DNA of 64,000 nucleotides. Origin: Atrichornis clamosus (lineage: Eukaryota > Chordata > Aves > Passeriformes > Menuridae). A model generated the notes under the pieces. The model saw only the letters and a program-made list of their open reading frames with translations, was not told where the DNA came from and made no database searches. Numbering within the stretch: position 1 is the first letter of the stretch; each line of letters begins with the position of its first letter. Positions 37,972 through 51,800 of the stretch are shown piece after piece. The stretch is from NCBI GenBank assembly GCA_013400975.1, contig WBMZ01006410.1:491040-555039 (forward strand). The letters are read 5' to 3'. Made by a program: the position numbers and the translations under genes.

Positions 37972-40900
37972 GATCATTTTTTCTCACTGCTCATACTATT
38001 TATCAACTTTATCTTTTATTAGGAGTTACATCTGGTTTTGTAACTATCTCCCTTCTACTGTATTAGCTACCCAGGAAAGACCACACAAAAATTCTGAATA
38101 TTCTATAAAGCGCACAAATATTCCCACACACCACAACTCCATAATTTGTAAAAATTTTTACTTTTTCAAACACAATAATATTCCTGTCTTTTACGTTCCT
38201 ATGCAACCCTCTACAGAGCTGATTTCAAAGAGTGTCCTTCCATTAATTGTGAACTCATTTAATGGCAGATGCAAGTGATGGCATAAAGACATTAATCTCT
38301 CTGACTATACTCACAGGAGTCATTTAGTCTGAATGCTTCCCACTAATCACAAAATCAATAATCACCTTCTTTTAACAAGTTCCTCTGTATGTGGAAACTC
38401 TTTAATAACTTCCTCCATTTCATGTATCATTTCTCTATGACTACTCAGAGTTTGTCCAAAAGGAGTCTTTCCAAAATGAGATCAGATTTTATATATTCTA
38501 CAATAACTACACTAATATCGGGGGTTTGCATCATTCCAGTAGGCCATAATAGTTTTTCTTTTTTTCTGCCAAGAATCTCAGAACCTGTTCAAACATACTG
38601 AAAAGTCCACATAACATGTCAAATGATGGCTCAGTGGGGGTTATTTGTACGGAAATTTTGGAGAACAGTAGGTCTTCAGAGTTCCATTTTAATAACATTT
38701 GTAGTGTCCCTGTCAGACACAGCGTCCTCACCTCTTACTCTCTGTCACAGGGGATGTTAACGGAAATGTTAATACAGTGATGGCTTAATTGGCCTCAAAA
38801 GTCAACTTCTGAATTCACAATGTTTGAGAGCATCCAAAATTAGACAAGGGGAGTTCACCCATCCTAAATAAATGAGTCAGTGTTGCTTTTGAAAGAGAAA
38901 GTCAACTACCTTTCAACTTAAACTGAATTTGAAAACTACTTTCTTACTCTTTTCACAACCATTATTTTTCATGTCATCTCATTATCCAATGTTCTGAGTG
39001 TTTTCTTCTCTATTTTTGCAGTTACTGCTCAGTAACTGTAATCTTTGAAATGAAGTAGAAACTTTCAATATCACTGTATTAAGGAAAATTATAATAGCCT
39101 ATTGACTACAGTTTAGTCAATGATCCATTCATTATTCTGTCTTAAAGTCTTCTGGAGTTTGTAAAGTAATGTATTTAATTATCTTAAAAGTCAATATAAG
39201 CACAAATGAGAGACCACAATGAAGCAAACCAGTTAAGATAATTAATGCAGTTGTGGAAACAGGGCATCAAGTTATTCATCCCACCCTTTCATAGCCACCT
39301 TTTCCAGGCTAACAGTCTGTACAAATAATCAGGTATAATCCCACAGTAAAGTATTTGTTCCTCCAGAGATTCTTAGCTTTAAATGTGGCATGAGTGCACA
39401 TTTTACATGGAGATGAAATAGGGTAATAGCTGTCTAAAGTGCCAGTGTTAACATTTAAAAGGTGAGACATGCTACCTCATATACTGGGTAGGTGAAGTAG
39501 TTTGTTTCATATTTCTCTTTAAATGTCAGGCACCTCAATCAGGAGATGATAAAAGAGACAGACAGTGCATAAAAGTTTGGTTTTTAATGGATCATCTACT
39601 TAAATAGCAGAGTTCTATTATTTCCCGTGTCATATTCTGATCCTGATTTTTTAGTTCAATATAATTCTTTTTCCAAGAGTGCAAGAACAAACACAAGAGA
39701 ATTAAAAATCAACCTAATGAAACAATAATGGAGTAAAAAATCAAGACACAAATGTTCATTTTCCCCTCTGAATTTGATTTGAGAGGACCTCCAGCATCAG
39801 CACCCCACAAGCAATACTGAGAGATCAGTTTGGATAAAACCAGATAAACTAGCAGACTTAGGCAGGAGGTAGATCCCATGTTCATTTGGTAGTCTCTGGT
39901 AGGCAAGGACTGGCAGAGAAAAACGTGTACAACTGATCTTTAACCTCACCTCAGGAAGAGCATCACTCACCAGCAGCCACGCATTTCTGTACTTCCTGCA
40001 GTCATCTGATTCAGACTAAAACATGTACTTGGCTTTCAGACAAACAATGGGGAAGGCAAAGTGCTCAAACACAGCACGGTCCTAAGCATTCCCCACTGAG
40101 GCAGACCCTGAAGCTTCCTTTCATGTTCCTGCCTTTTTAAAAAGCAACATGCAAAATGCAGTCCTGTCTCATTTCAAAATCTCAGGACTGCATTAGTTCA
40201 TCCTAAAATAACTATAACTAATACTCATCCTGCTTAAATGGTATATCTTTTGTACTTGAAAATGTCTTCTAACCATCAAAGCTTTTTAAAAAGCTACTAA
40301 CCAAAATTCCTGCCTTTGGTTCACACAGAACCAAATTATTTCTTTCTCCCTCCTCCATCCTGGCCAAAGCAAAGACTGTGAATCTTTAATGCATTTTTTA
40401 CTCATATAGGCTATTCCAGCAACAGTTCAGAATATTTATCTCTGGATTAACTATATCTCCGGAACAACTTGAATCAAGTTTTCAAATTTCATTTTTCCCA
40501 AGGGGAGAAAGTCTATGTCTTTCAATGCAGTTATATAAATAGTTATAAAATTCTTGTTTTAAGCATGTTTCATTGCTATTTCTAAACTGGCCACTAACAG
40601 TGTTTTGATTTCAGGTATTTACCTTCTATAGAGTGCTATGTTTGGTACAATTACTATCCATTAAGACAACAAGCCAGCCATATATAAACACTTATTCAGA
40701 CAGAGTTTTATTTATTCTGACCACATATTAAACCTTTTTCATCTACTGGTCACAAACTTGAAAGGTTTTGTTCACCGGTGTGTCCACGAAAGCCATGTCC
40801 TATTCAGCCATAGAGGTTTTTTATGTATCTGCTAAAGAGCAGCAGTCCATGGCCCCTAGAAGCAGGAACGCTTTTTAACATCCTACAGTGCATTTTAAGA

Positions 40901-43900
40901 GAATGTAAGTGCTTTCAAATTCTGTTGTGATTTTCCATATCCTTATGTCTCCCTGTTTCCTCCTTTCTAATGACAGACTTCTTCGTCAGACCATTTGCAC
41001 TTTCCCAGAATACATTTTTGACTACTTTAAAGGCAACAAACCAGCACTGATATTTTGGGCAATGTATCTGCCACATACTTTCAGGCTATTTCCACTCTCC
41101 TTAACAAGACTATTCTGTTCAATATCACCAAATGGAGATTAAACTTCATTAAAATAAAATAAAATTGGAGTCAGGTATTCTGGCTAGCATATCTGGGTTT
41201 TCACCTGGTTTTTAACTTTATTCTTTTTCTCCCCATTTGATAGAGTAAGCATGAATTTAGTTGTGTGGCTACTCTGGAAATTAACATCTACTAGAGGATT
41301 TCTTCCTAGAGCAAAAGGATGGCATGCCCCGGTAAAAGAAAAAGTCAAGCACCTCAGAAATGTCAGCAGTATTTAGCCTTCCCAAAAGGCTATGAAGAAA
41401 GGTAAGAGTTGTGGTGCAGTCCTCTGTGCCCTGGAAAAATGGCAGAAAAGCATTAATTCATGTAACACAGTCTAAGCCATAGCCATCAGTTAACACACAC
41501 ACTGTAAATGTAATCCAGATTTTCTTCATTACTGTTGAAACAATAAGTTCTGAATAGGACTTCTGCCAGTAGGGAACAGCACCAGTGTGAAAGCAGGTAA
41601 TGAACTGGACAGCAACTGAAAACATAGCAACTTGAAACATCCTCTAATATTTATATGCATTACTTATAATTCATCTGAATTCCTTTAGATCTTGTATACT
41701 GAAAAGGGAACAGTCAAGTTATCTTCTTAATTTACCAGTTTCTCTCATGCCCTTTCATTCTGATTCTCTTTCTTGCTTATAGTCCAAAGACTTTTAGTCT
41801 ATTTTTTGACAAAGCTATTTTCCTGTGTCAATCACTTTCATTTCCTATATATAGATCAATTATCTTTCCATAATACTTTCTAGGAAAAATGACCAGCCTT
41901 GATCACAGTATTCAAAATTAACTTGTTTCTGAAACATACATAATGACATCAGAGCATTTTTAGGGTTTTTTCCCTACCCTTTTTATGCTACATACAGTCT
42001 GTTGTTGTTTTTCCTAGTATTGTACTCCTGAAAGAGGCTTTTACTGAGACTTTAGGCAAAGGTTATCAAGGCTTTCCCTTAGTTCATAACACAAAATCTG
42101 CAATTCTGATTACCTAGAGCTCTTTATTCACTTAAAAAACTTCCTTGCTTGTTTGGCAATCCTTTTCTGAAGCTGTTCACAGGCCTTAATTCATGAAAAT
42201 TTAGTCCTTTATTTTCTCAGTTTTGCATAAAGATTTTGAAGTTCTCTCTAACTTCTCTTTGTAACAAAGATTTCAATTTATTAATCTACATTTTCTCTCT
42301 GACAGCCTGAATTTAACTCTTGTATGATCTCTCTTAACTCTGTACTTATTAAACCTTAATCTTTAGGATCTCCTCAGCACTTTCTCAAAGGTACATTTAA
42401 AGAACACGTAAGATCCAGTATTTTAGCATTCAAAAGGAAAAAGGGATCACTGCATATTGCCTTATTGATACTTTTCGTGATTATTGGAATAGGGAGACTG
42501 CATCTTTGCATATAAGCTTCTCTGCCAGAATAATTTTGCAGGCACTTGAAGAATAGATCAGTCTCCTTTGCTTTTTTATGAAGAAATCAGTTGAGAGAAA
42601 ATTCCTGAGACACTTCAGCAACAAATGGTATCAAAATAGAGCTAAACAAAGACAATCAAACAGAGCTACATGATGTTCAGTTCCTGTAAAGCTAGCTCCA
42701 TAAATAATTTTGTCCCTGCTTCTCTTTATCAGTACATAATGATTTTTGGCTTCTTAAAACTGGATTCAGTCTCTCTCATTTTAGCCACTTACTTGAAAAA
42801 TTTCAGTCTGGAAATTATCACAGAAGAAAAAATGGGATAGTACCAGAGGGATAGTGCAGATACTAAGGAGGCTGAATTGCCTTCGGACATATCTATCAAT
42901 CTTCTTCAATTACAGAGGTGCTTCAAGTAACTCAGATTTTAACTCAGGCATTACAATTAAATGTCTGAAGTTAATTCTATTTAATGCGTTTCCAAATCTG
43001 ATTTAAATCCTTGAAAAGGCCAAAAGATCTTTCTACTGCCTTAACTGACTGTCAATCATCTCTCTGTCAATACTTCTCACTTTGCCTGAGGCAGGGGAAG
43101 GGACATGCAGCCTCCTGTCTTCCCCACTTTTAAACGGTCATGTCAAATTGATAAATACTTTTGATATTTCCCTTCACTTCTACTGCAAGAACTGTAAAGG
43201 TTTGCTATAATACTTCAATTCTTTTTGAAGTAAAAGTTTTTTGCTAGACTCTGTCAAAGTCCTGTGTACTTCCACCTGAGAAATCCTATCAGCACATTAA
43301 GCCAGTGCCATCTTCCTTTCAATGCATAGTGCACACTATTCCCACAAATCACCCTGCCTAGCCCTTTTCCATATTTTTGTTTTGCAACTCCATTACAAAT
43401 GCAACATGGAATGCTAGAAACTTTCAAGGCAGAAGTGGGGGCAAGCATCCCCAAGTTATTTTTCTGAAAAATATTTTTCTGGAAATAACTAATGCATAAT
43501 ATGAAAATGCAATAATTTTATTTTGCAGTAAATATGTTATTTCTTTTAAGATCCAAAATAAATCACCAAAAGCTTTCAAAGCTGACATTTAATCCATGAA
43601 TTCAAATAATTTCTAAGATGAATGGTCCATTAGAAAGACACTTTCAATTCCTCATGTCCTTGTAAGATTTTAATGTATAACTAGCAGAAAATGCATTTAC
43701 ACAGCATGCTTTTCATAGCAAGGCTATAATTTATTGATAAGACTTTAAAAGAAAAATTATATGGCTGGTTATATCTTTTTTTAATTTGTTTATCTATAAA
43801 TAATAAAGGGAGGCTGAGCCAAGTCTTATCACTTACATAAACCTGATGGATAACATTTTTTCTACAGAAAGAAATAACTGTAACTGCAAAATAATTAGGT

Positions 43901-45848
43901 TAGTTCAAATGCCAGTAGCTTTTATCATAGATACAATGTTGGATGTATGTACAACCAAATTAAAGTTTAAAAAGAGACAAATCCAGCTCTCCCTCTCCTT
44001 ATCTAGAGACAAGACTTCCTGTGTGCCCTCTTGATGCTCTCTAAAAGTGTTATCTTGAGGCTGTGGCATGGACAACATGCCTTTCAAATGGCTTGAGAGG
44101 TCAATCTAGGAATGAAGGGCAGAGAATATGTGATAACCTGTGGCATTGTAATACTGATTTCTTATTTCCCTACAGTTCTTTCCTTAATGCCAGCATCTTG
44201 CTATACATAACATCAGCTAAATCAGACATAGGAAGTATCTGTTTTACCTTCAGGAGTATTGTATAAAGTCTTTCTAGGTAGTCATATAATGTATTGTTGT
44301 CTCATTCTTCCCATTGCAGAAGCACTCCCACTTAAGCACTACTATTTACTAACGTGAAATATTTGTATTTAAGTCTATAAATTAATTAGAGAAATAAGAA
44401 TTTGCTACATTAAAAGTACAGTGGATACAAATAAGAAATCTAGAAGATTAAGAGATTCTCTTAAATTAACTCATCAAAGTCTTATGTACAGCCACACCTC
44501 ATCTTCCCTAATGTCAATGGATGATCAGACAGCAGAAATATTTTTTCTTTGAAAGACTCCCGTAAAGAAGATGTACCTATATATCAAACACATCTAAAGA
44601 ATAGGATTCAATCTCCAGATATCATCTGAGATTTTTGGGCTGAGAGCAGGTAAATTTATATATACTTTTATTGGAGAAAAGTTAGATAGAATCTTTTTAA
44701 GGACTTAGTGTAAAGTCCTTCAGCTGCACAATCAGAGCCTGTAGAGTCTTATTTATTGAAAAAAAGTCTTCCCTGAAGCAACAGGGAATTGAAAATTTTG
44801 TAATATGTTATTTTTAGCCAAAGGAAGAAAAAAACTACAAATTTTAATTAACCATTTTAAATTATATTTCTGTCTCAAATCAAAGCATGAAGTCTGGATT
44901 CAGATGAATAATCTCTCTTCCCTGATAAGGCTTCAGGAAGTTATACCTTAGACATGCACTTCACCTCATTCTAATTAGAGCATGTGTTCTACTGGTCCTC
45001 TTTAACACTCCAGGAAAAACAAGATGCTGCTACTGAAATTCAGTTTTAATAGTAGATATCTTTTTCCCTTGTGCTATACCTAGCTCTTAAAACAGGTTTG
45101 ATTAAACAAGGGAAAAATGCTGTTATCAAAACAGAGCATCCAAAATCTGTGTTGCTATATTATGGATGCTAAACTAAAGTACAAAATATGCTATCTGGAC
45201 CTCAAATTAGTCACAAAATCCAGAAAAGGTTCACTTGTGAGCATCAACGCCTACTTTTATGTCATCATCCACTGTCAACAGAATTCAGGGTGAAATATCA
45301 CACTTGCTTTCATGAATATTCAGACTTTTAGTTATAGGCATGTGATCTGCAGTAGTTTGTTTGCTTTTTAATGCTTCCAAATTTGTGAAGCATAATATGA
45401 AAACTCCTAGCACAGGGATGTGTTACTGGGATAAACAAATGTATTTGCTTGAGACTGTAATAAAAAGTGCTATTCAAATATAATAATTGAACACTGTTTA
45501 TGGTAATTATTTGCTAATGCCTCTTCTCAGCTGAATTAGTTTAGCATAGCAGTTTTATCTTAGTTTAGCCTTTTTGCCATTCCAAGACAGTACTGTAACT
45601 TACCTCAGAGAATAACTGCTCTTCCTGAGATAATGGGAATTTTTACACAGGCCTTGGAACATTGGGTTTTAGCTTTGGTATTCTGGATTCAATCAAAAAA
45701 GTATCATCTCCAGAGGAGATTCATCTGGCATGTTGGGTGTGTAAATGTTACAAATTACATAATTCGCTTGGTAATATTTGCTCTGCATGGCTTTCAATAA
45801 GCATAGAAAAATCCTTGATCAATCAAAATAATTACAAACAGCACGTGC

Positions 45849-45853
<5 letters not shown>
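37972..45853. other. Gene-free, AT-rich stretch
   Basis: I see no gene. All open frames are under 80 codons. The part from about 41640 to 42500 is rich in T and C on the + strand. The 12-bp hairpin at 40155-40194 is the only notable structure. No mobile element is recognised. Confidence 0.55.
40155..40194. repeat. Perfect 12-bp inverted repeat, 16-base loop
   Basis: AATGCAGTCCTG (40155-40166) and CAGGACTGCATT (40183-40194) are exact reverse complements. The pairing does not extend outward. It could be a chance structure or the end of a decayed element; it is too short for a canonical microRNA hairpin. Confidence 0.8.

Positions 45854-45882
<29 letters not shown>
45854..45882 (+). repeat. (TG)n microsatellite, uninterrupted
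   Basis: Twenty-nine bases of perfect alternating TG, about 14 units, preceded by ATATA and followed by AAATAATT. Uninterrupted tracts of this length are usually length-variable between individuals. The 83-codon frame that reads through it is not a gene. Confidence 0.95.
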
Positions 45883-45886
<4 letters not shown>

Positions 45887-48800
45887 AATTGGTATTTGAG
45901 GGATCTGCAGTAATCACACCAGTCTGCTGGAAAACTCTGGAAGAAGGTCTCTTTTTTCACTCCCTCTTTCTTTTTTCCAGTTAAAAGCTTTCCAACATTG
46001 CCTTAGAATGAGTTTGCCAGCTTTTATATGATATCACAAGCTTTCAAAAGAATTTATTCTCTACCAGTTCCAGATGAAGGCTCTCAGAGGTGCCAAATTG
46101 GTTGCTTTTCCTTTTTTTCCCACCTGTTCCACCTCCCAGTTACTCCTGATAATTTTCTCTCCATTTGCTTTTTCCTTTTTTTTTATCTTTTATTTTTTCC
46201 CCTGAAATAATCAATGACTCTTCTGAGGACTACAGTCTTTGTCACAAGTTTAATTAATGTAAGTGCAAGTAAATTATTTTAATAAGCAGCTAAAATATTT
46301 TTGGAAACACAATCAAATTGAATAGAAATTCAGATTTGGGTTCACATCGAGAAATACATTTCTGAAAAGGAATAAAATCCAAAATCTTTGCAAAGAATAA
46401 TCCTTTAAAAATGTGGATTTGTGGGTCAGAGCCTAAGATGGTCAAATTATACATTAGTCATCCTTCTAAGGTAAATCCAACCACTTTTGTGTGGACAATG
46501 CACTAGTATCCCATTGACATGATGGGCCGTGGTCAATGCACGTGAAAACTTTCTTATTAGCTTTTTCTACTCGACAGTATTCATCTATTCCCATAAAGAT
46601 TTTCAAAACATAAATGATATTTGACATTGAACCTTAAATAGAGGGGATGGGGCAGTAGGTAGGTAGAAATTCTGTCTTAGACTTGCCAAATAAAATCTAA
46701 AGTTTTATCCAAATGTGTCTGGAGTTGCTACACCAGCCAGGCTAACACATCATGTCACTAAACTGCAAACATTACAATCTAGGTTGCCAAGCTTCCCATT
46801 GACAAGAAAGAAAACTTCGCACAGTAAGATCTAAAAATCAGAAAGTAAGGCAAATTGTTAAATCAAGAGAAATCAGGCAAGTTTTATGATCTGGATTTGC
46901 TCTGTAATATTGTTCAAATCAGTATTTTTTGATTCATATACATATCTGCTCTTCAGAATCATTGTTAGCAGATACTCCTGTTATGCTTGTACAAGGCCCT
47001 GCAAAGTAAGAACCTGTTCTTTCAATTTTTCTCCTATAGAAAAGAACCAAATGTTTATGATGTTACTCTTTCCTATGATGCTCTTTTAAAATCTTTGAGG
47101 TAAGTGGGGAGCCTCTGAGCACAGCAAATGCATAATCACAGAAGGTGTTAAATGGGGGGCTTTAGATTCTTTTTTTGTTCTGTTTTATCTTTTGCTGTTT
47201 TACTTTTAAATATTTGAACTGCACTTTTTTTTCTTCTTTTTTATTTTTTTTTTCTGTAAAACCAGTGTTTATTTAGAGCCTAAGCAGCATTCTGGAAAGC
47301 ACTTTCTTTAGTATACTTACTAAATCAGAGTTTCTATACAATCTTTAATTTATAAGGGATTCTGAAATGGGCACTCATTCACCAGGAGTCCTCAGGCTTG
47401 TTGCCAACATGCTCTGAGAGGTGTCGGGGTGACTGTCAGAAGTGACTGAACCTCTTTTCAATCTGAAACAATATTAAGGAACAATATCTTAGTGCAATAT
47501 CTAATGGACAATTAACAAAATAGGCAAAACCTAAAATGATCTTACTCGATCTAGATTTGAACAAAGGCATGTAGGCTGTAGGACAAAGTTAAAAAGAAAA
47601 GAAAAATAAAAAATACGCAACCATGATAAAATGTAAAAATCATAAAGATCTAAAAAACATTTTTCTTTCCTGCAATAAATCAGGGAAAAAGATATGCTTC
47701 AGTCAGAACATAGTGAGGAAGAGAGGGAAGCTGGAGGTTAAGTGTTATCAGAAGGCACTTTCACTGAAATGAATAATTGTACTTTTGTAGTACAGCAGCC
47801 AGTTGCTGGCAAACAGAAATGCAAAGCTATAATTTTTCAACTAAAGCATAGGCTGCGTGGCTTGATACTAAAGGCTTTCAGCTGGAAATATTAGTGATAT
47901 TGTTAGATTCATCTTGCTGTAGTAACTGATGGATTGTTAGTGGAAGTGGGTCAATATATCTTTTGGTATGGCCATTGCTAATCCAACCACATCATTTTCC
48001 TTTTCAGTGCACTGCTTGGGAGCATTGCTGCTGAAAAGCCTCTTGCAGTGATTAGTTATTCATTGAATATTTCCACATCTAGTACAATAAAAAGTTACTA
48101 ATCTGAGGGTTTAGTTTATGAGAATATTTCCCATAAGAAGTAGTTACGTAGCAACCATTGCTGTCAAAATGTCTGAACTACTGGGATTGTACTGAAATTC
48201 ATGGAAGAGAGGAACAATTTATTTAAGCACACAGGAAACCTGACTGCAAAATGATAAATGGTAGAAGGAGAAAGATTTGATGGGACTTTTAAACCTTAAT
48301 TTTGCTTTCATGCCCATCTAATTTTAAAAAACATTCTTTTTTCTACGGCTGCAGCAAGTATTTTGAAAATTCACTAGAGACATGGCTTAAGGGAATAAGG
48401 AGAGAAAATATTGCAAAAACTAGGCCTATACTATAGCAGAAATAGGCCCTTGTTATTCCAAGAATATTCTATTCAAGAATATACATATTCTGGTCACAAT
48501 GTCCAAAACCGAGAGTGAAACACAGTTCTCTTATATAATATTCTTAGGAGAAAGGGAAGAGCTAAAACAAATCTGTAAGCACTAAGAAAGAGAGACAGAT
48601 TCCTAACCTCCTCAGACCTGTCTAACAGCCCCACTCACCCTCTGTTCAAAAAGTTCAATAGGTACTTTTGGAGACATCAGTATCACCAAAAGTTCACACA
48701 GAATTACCCATGACTGGGTGATACTCAAATTGCTCATCTAAGAATACGGTTTTCAGCTCCTTCACTATCTAGCTTGACTAGAAAGACTTAAATTGCCACA

Positions 48801-51800
48801 CGGGGACACATCACAGGGGAAGTGTCATACTGCCAGTGTTACAGCCACCAGTGAATACACGAACTACAGATGACACTTTCCTGGGTCAAAAAGCATTGCC
48901 CCCAAATAAAAAAGAAAAAATCTAAAGTTTGCATGATCTACACAGACACAGGAATTGACTCCAGGAGTGAAAAGCAGTTGCTTGAGTACATGACATCATT
49001 ACACTCATTGTGTGCAAAAGCAATGGAGTCCCTATCAAGAATATGTATTTAGGGCTTTCAAAGAATGATTTTAAGAAAAAATGGAACAAATGTAAGAAGG
49101 AAATTCTGTGAAAAATAATTTAAATTAAATAATAATTATGAAGAAAAAGTAAATTGTCATTTGGAATGTTTCCCTAGAAGACACAAAATTTCCAAACCTA
49201 TGATCAAGACAAGAGGAGACATTAATTAAGAACCCAGATGAAACACAGGAAAACAAACAAATCTCTTGGAAAATGTCATTTAGAAAATGGGATGTTAATA
49301 GCAATGAATATAAATTAGCCACTGGAAGGCAAACCTCTAATGAGGAAAGTTGAAAGTCATAAGTAGAGTCTCTGACCACTACAATTAATGCCAAAGGAAG
49401 TTACTTTTTATTACACTAATAATGATTGGTATCTTAATTGTATTGGGATATTGTTCAATAAGCAAGGGGCAAGCATTAATAACAGACACTGAGATTTTCA
49501 GTAAATATTCTATGTACTTTGCTTATAAGAAGTAAATTATGTGGTTATAATGAACCCATTCTGTTAGTCCTGAGACAAGATGTTACAATAGAAGCTATTT
49601 TAAATTCATTTAATTCAAAAACAGTTCTGACTCAGCACATCCAGATACCTCTCAACTAACAGCTAGAGGAGATCTGGTGTAGAAGATGACTGAACTATTG
49701 ATGTAGCTTTTCAATGAGACCAAAAACTCATCTCCAATTCTTAATGGCAATTTCCAGAGGAGCAGGCTAAGAAAATAATCTGCCAAGACATAGAAAGGGT
49801 AAGTGGGGCAATACCTGAAGCAATTACAGACTTTGTTATCCTGGGTTGATCCCAATGAAAATAATGGAACACCTCACAGGGGACTCAATTAAAGGACAAC
49901 AGTACAATGAAGTACTGATCTAAATGCTCTTATATATAATAGATCTCAATCTAATTCAATACTTTTATGAGATTACATTTTTTATTGATAAAGGCTAATA
50001 GTGTTATACAATACACTTAGATCTCTGTAGGGCACAACTAACTGCACACTGCACAAGATCTTAATTAATAAACAAGGACACAAAATCAGCATTGCATACA
50101 TTAAAAGAATTAAAACCAGTCAAGGATAGGCCTTGTTGATCTCACTGGAGAGCACCAGGCTCTGTCTGTATTTCCAAGGGCACTGCCACAGAGCAGAGTT
50201 GCTGGTCCCTAGCTATTTAATATTTTTTATAAATCAATTGTGGAGAAGGAATGAAACTGAAACAAAGATTAAGGGAGTGCTAAATACTGAAGATAACAAG
50301 TCATTGGCACAGAACAACAAAGATCACATCATAAATCATAAAAAACATTAGGGATGGTGTGAGCAAAGTCAAGCATTTTGGAGCATCCCAGATAGGCCAT
50401 ATTAGCTTGAGTAAAATACTGCATTTTAGACCATATTTTGGACTAACCATGAGATTAGTTTTAAATCAGGATAAAAATGAAATTTAAGCTTTTGGAGAAT
50501 TTCTAACAATGTATAATTTATAAAAACATGTATTGAAGCGAATGAGGAGAAATTATATCTGAAGCCATCAGATACCTAGAAAGGCACTTCTGACTAGCAG
50601 CCTACTTTACCTGGAAAATCTGCAAACACACATGAAGACAATTGACTTGAGGATTTCCAGAAAATAAAAACAATGTAGAAATTAAAAAGAAAATTTTACA
50701 GGCTTAAATGTCCCTGAATCATAAAAACATGGTAAGAAAATAAGATTAAATAGCTCAGAAAAAAACCACCACAATATTTCTCATCTTAGGGATTCGTCAT
50801 CACTGGTGAACTTTAATAGAACCAGAAGAGACAAGTCAGACACATCTTGCTTTTGAAGGAGAATAACAGCCAGACTCCAAGTTTGCAGAAACTTCTTTTG
50901 TATTCACAATTGATGAAAGCCCTGAGAAGAGTCTGAAAATACCCATGTTGTTGACAATCAACTGGCCATGTTCACCTGAATACTGAAAAGAAAGCATAGC
51001 CACTATGTACTTTATTTGTATACTAACTCAGTGCAGTTACAGAACAAAATGATTTAAACTTATTTGCACACAAAAACAGGCCTATTCTTCTGAGCTCTTT
51101 AGAACACTTACGAATATGTAATAATGATGACAGAGGTCTCAAAACCTAGAAGAATTATATCCAGGGCTTACAGGTATGCCATGGATAAACAAAAATCACT
51201 TCCTCATCTTACTACAAGCAGATTCTGATCACAGGGAAATTTTTTCCTTGTATAATGGCCTTACAATTATAAAAGTAACAAATATCAAATGACAGCGATA
51301 TACAATGCATTTGTTTATGCCAATCAGAATTTGTACTGTAAGCAAGCAGTCTTGTGAACAGCATGAAGTACAATGTTGATAAAAACTAAATGTATATGCA
51401 GTGCACAGATTGTTCCTGGAGACATTTCTTCATTAATTTATTTTTAACTTGAAGCCTTTGTTTCCATAGGAATCAATATTTCCTTGCAAAGGCAATGACT
51501 ACTATAACCTGTGAATGAGCTATGTTAACAGGCAATAATGACATTATTAATGTCTGCCACCCCTATATCTGTGACCTAGATTCAACAGGGAGCAAAAACA
51601 TAGCCTTACACTGATATGTTAATTATTAAATCCAGAGTGATTTCCCTACTTATATATTCTTTAATCCCTTTACACTGATTATATAAAATAAAACAGTAAA
51701 ACATAAGCATCAGCCATTTATCTTGTAACTCAGCAATATCAAAAATATAGTTAAACTCCCACAAAGTTTTGCAAGTCCACCTATGATTGGATTTAAATAT

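Noticed and set aside
45662..45913. Frame ending in alternating Cys-Val residues
   Set aside because: The Cys-Val run is only a translation of the TG microsatellite.
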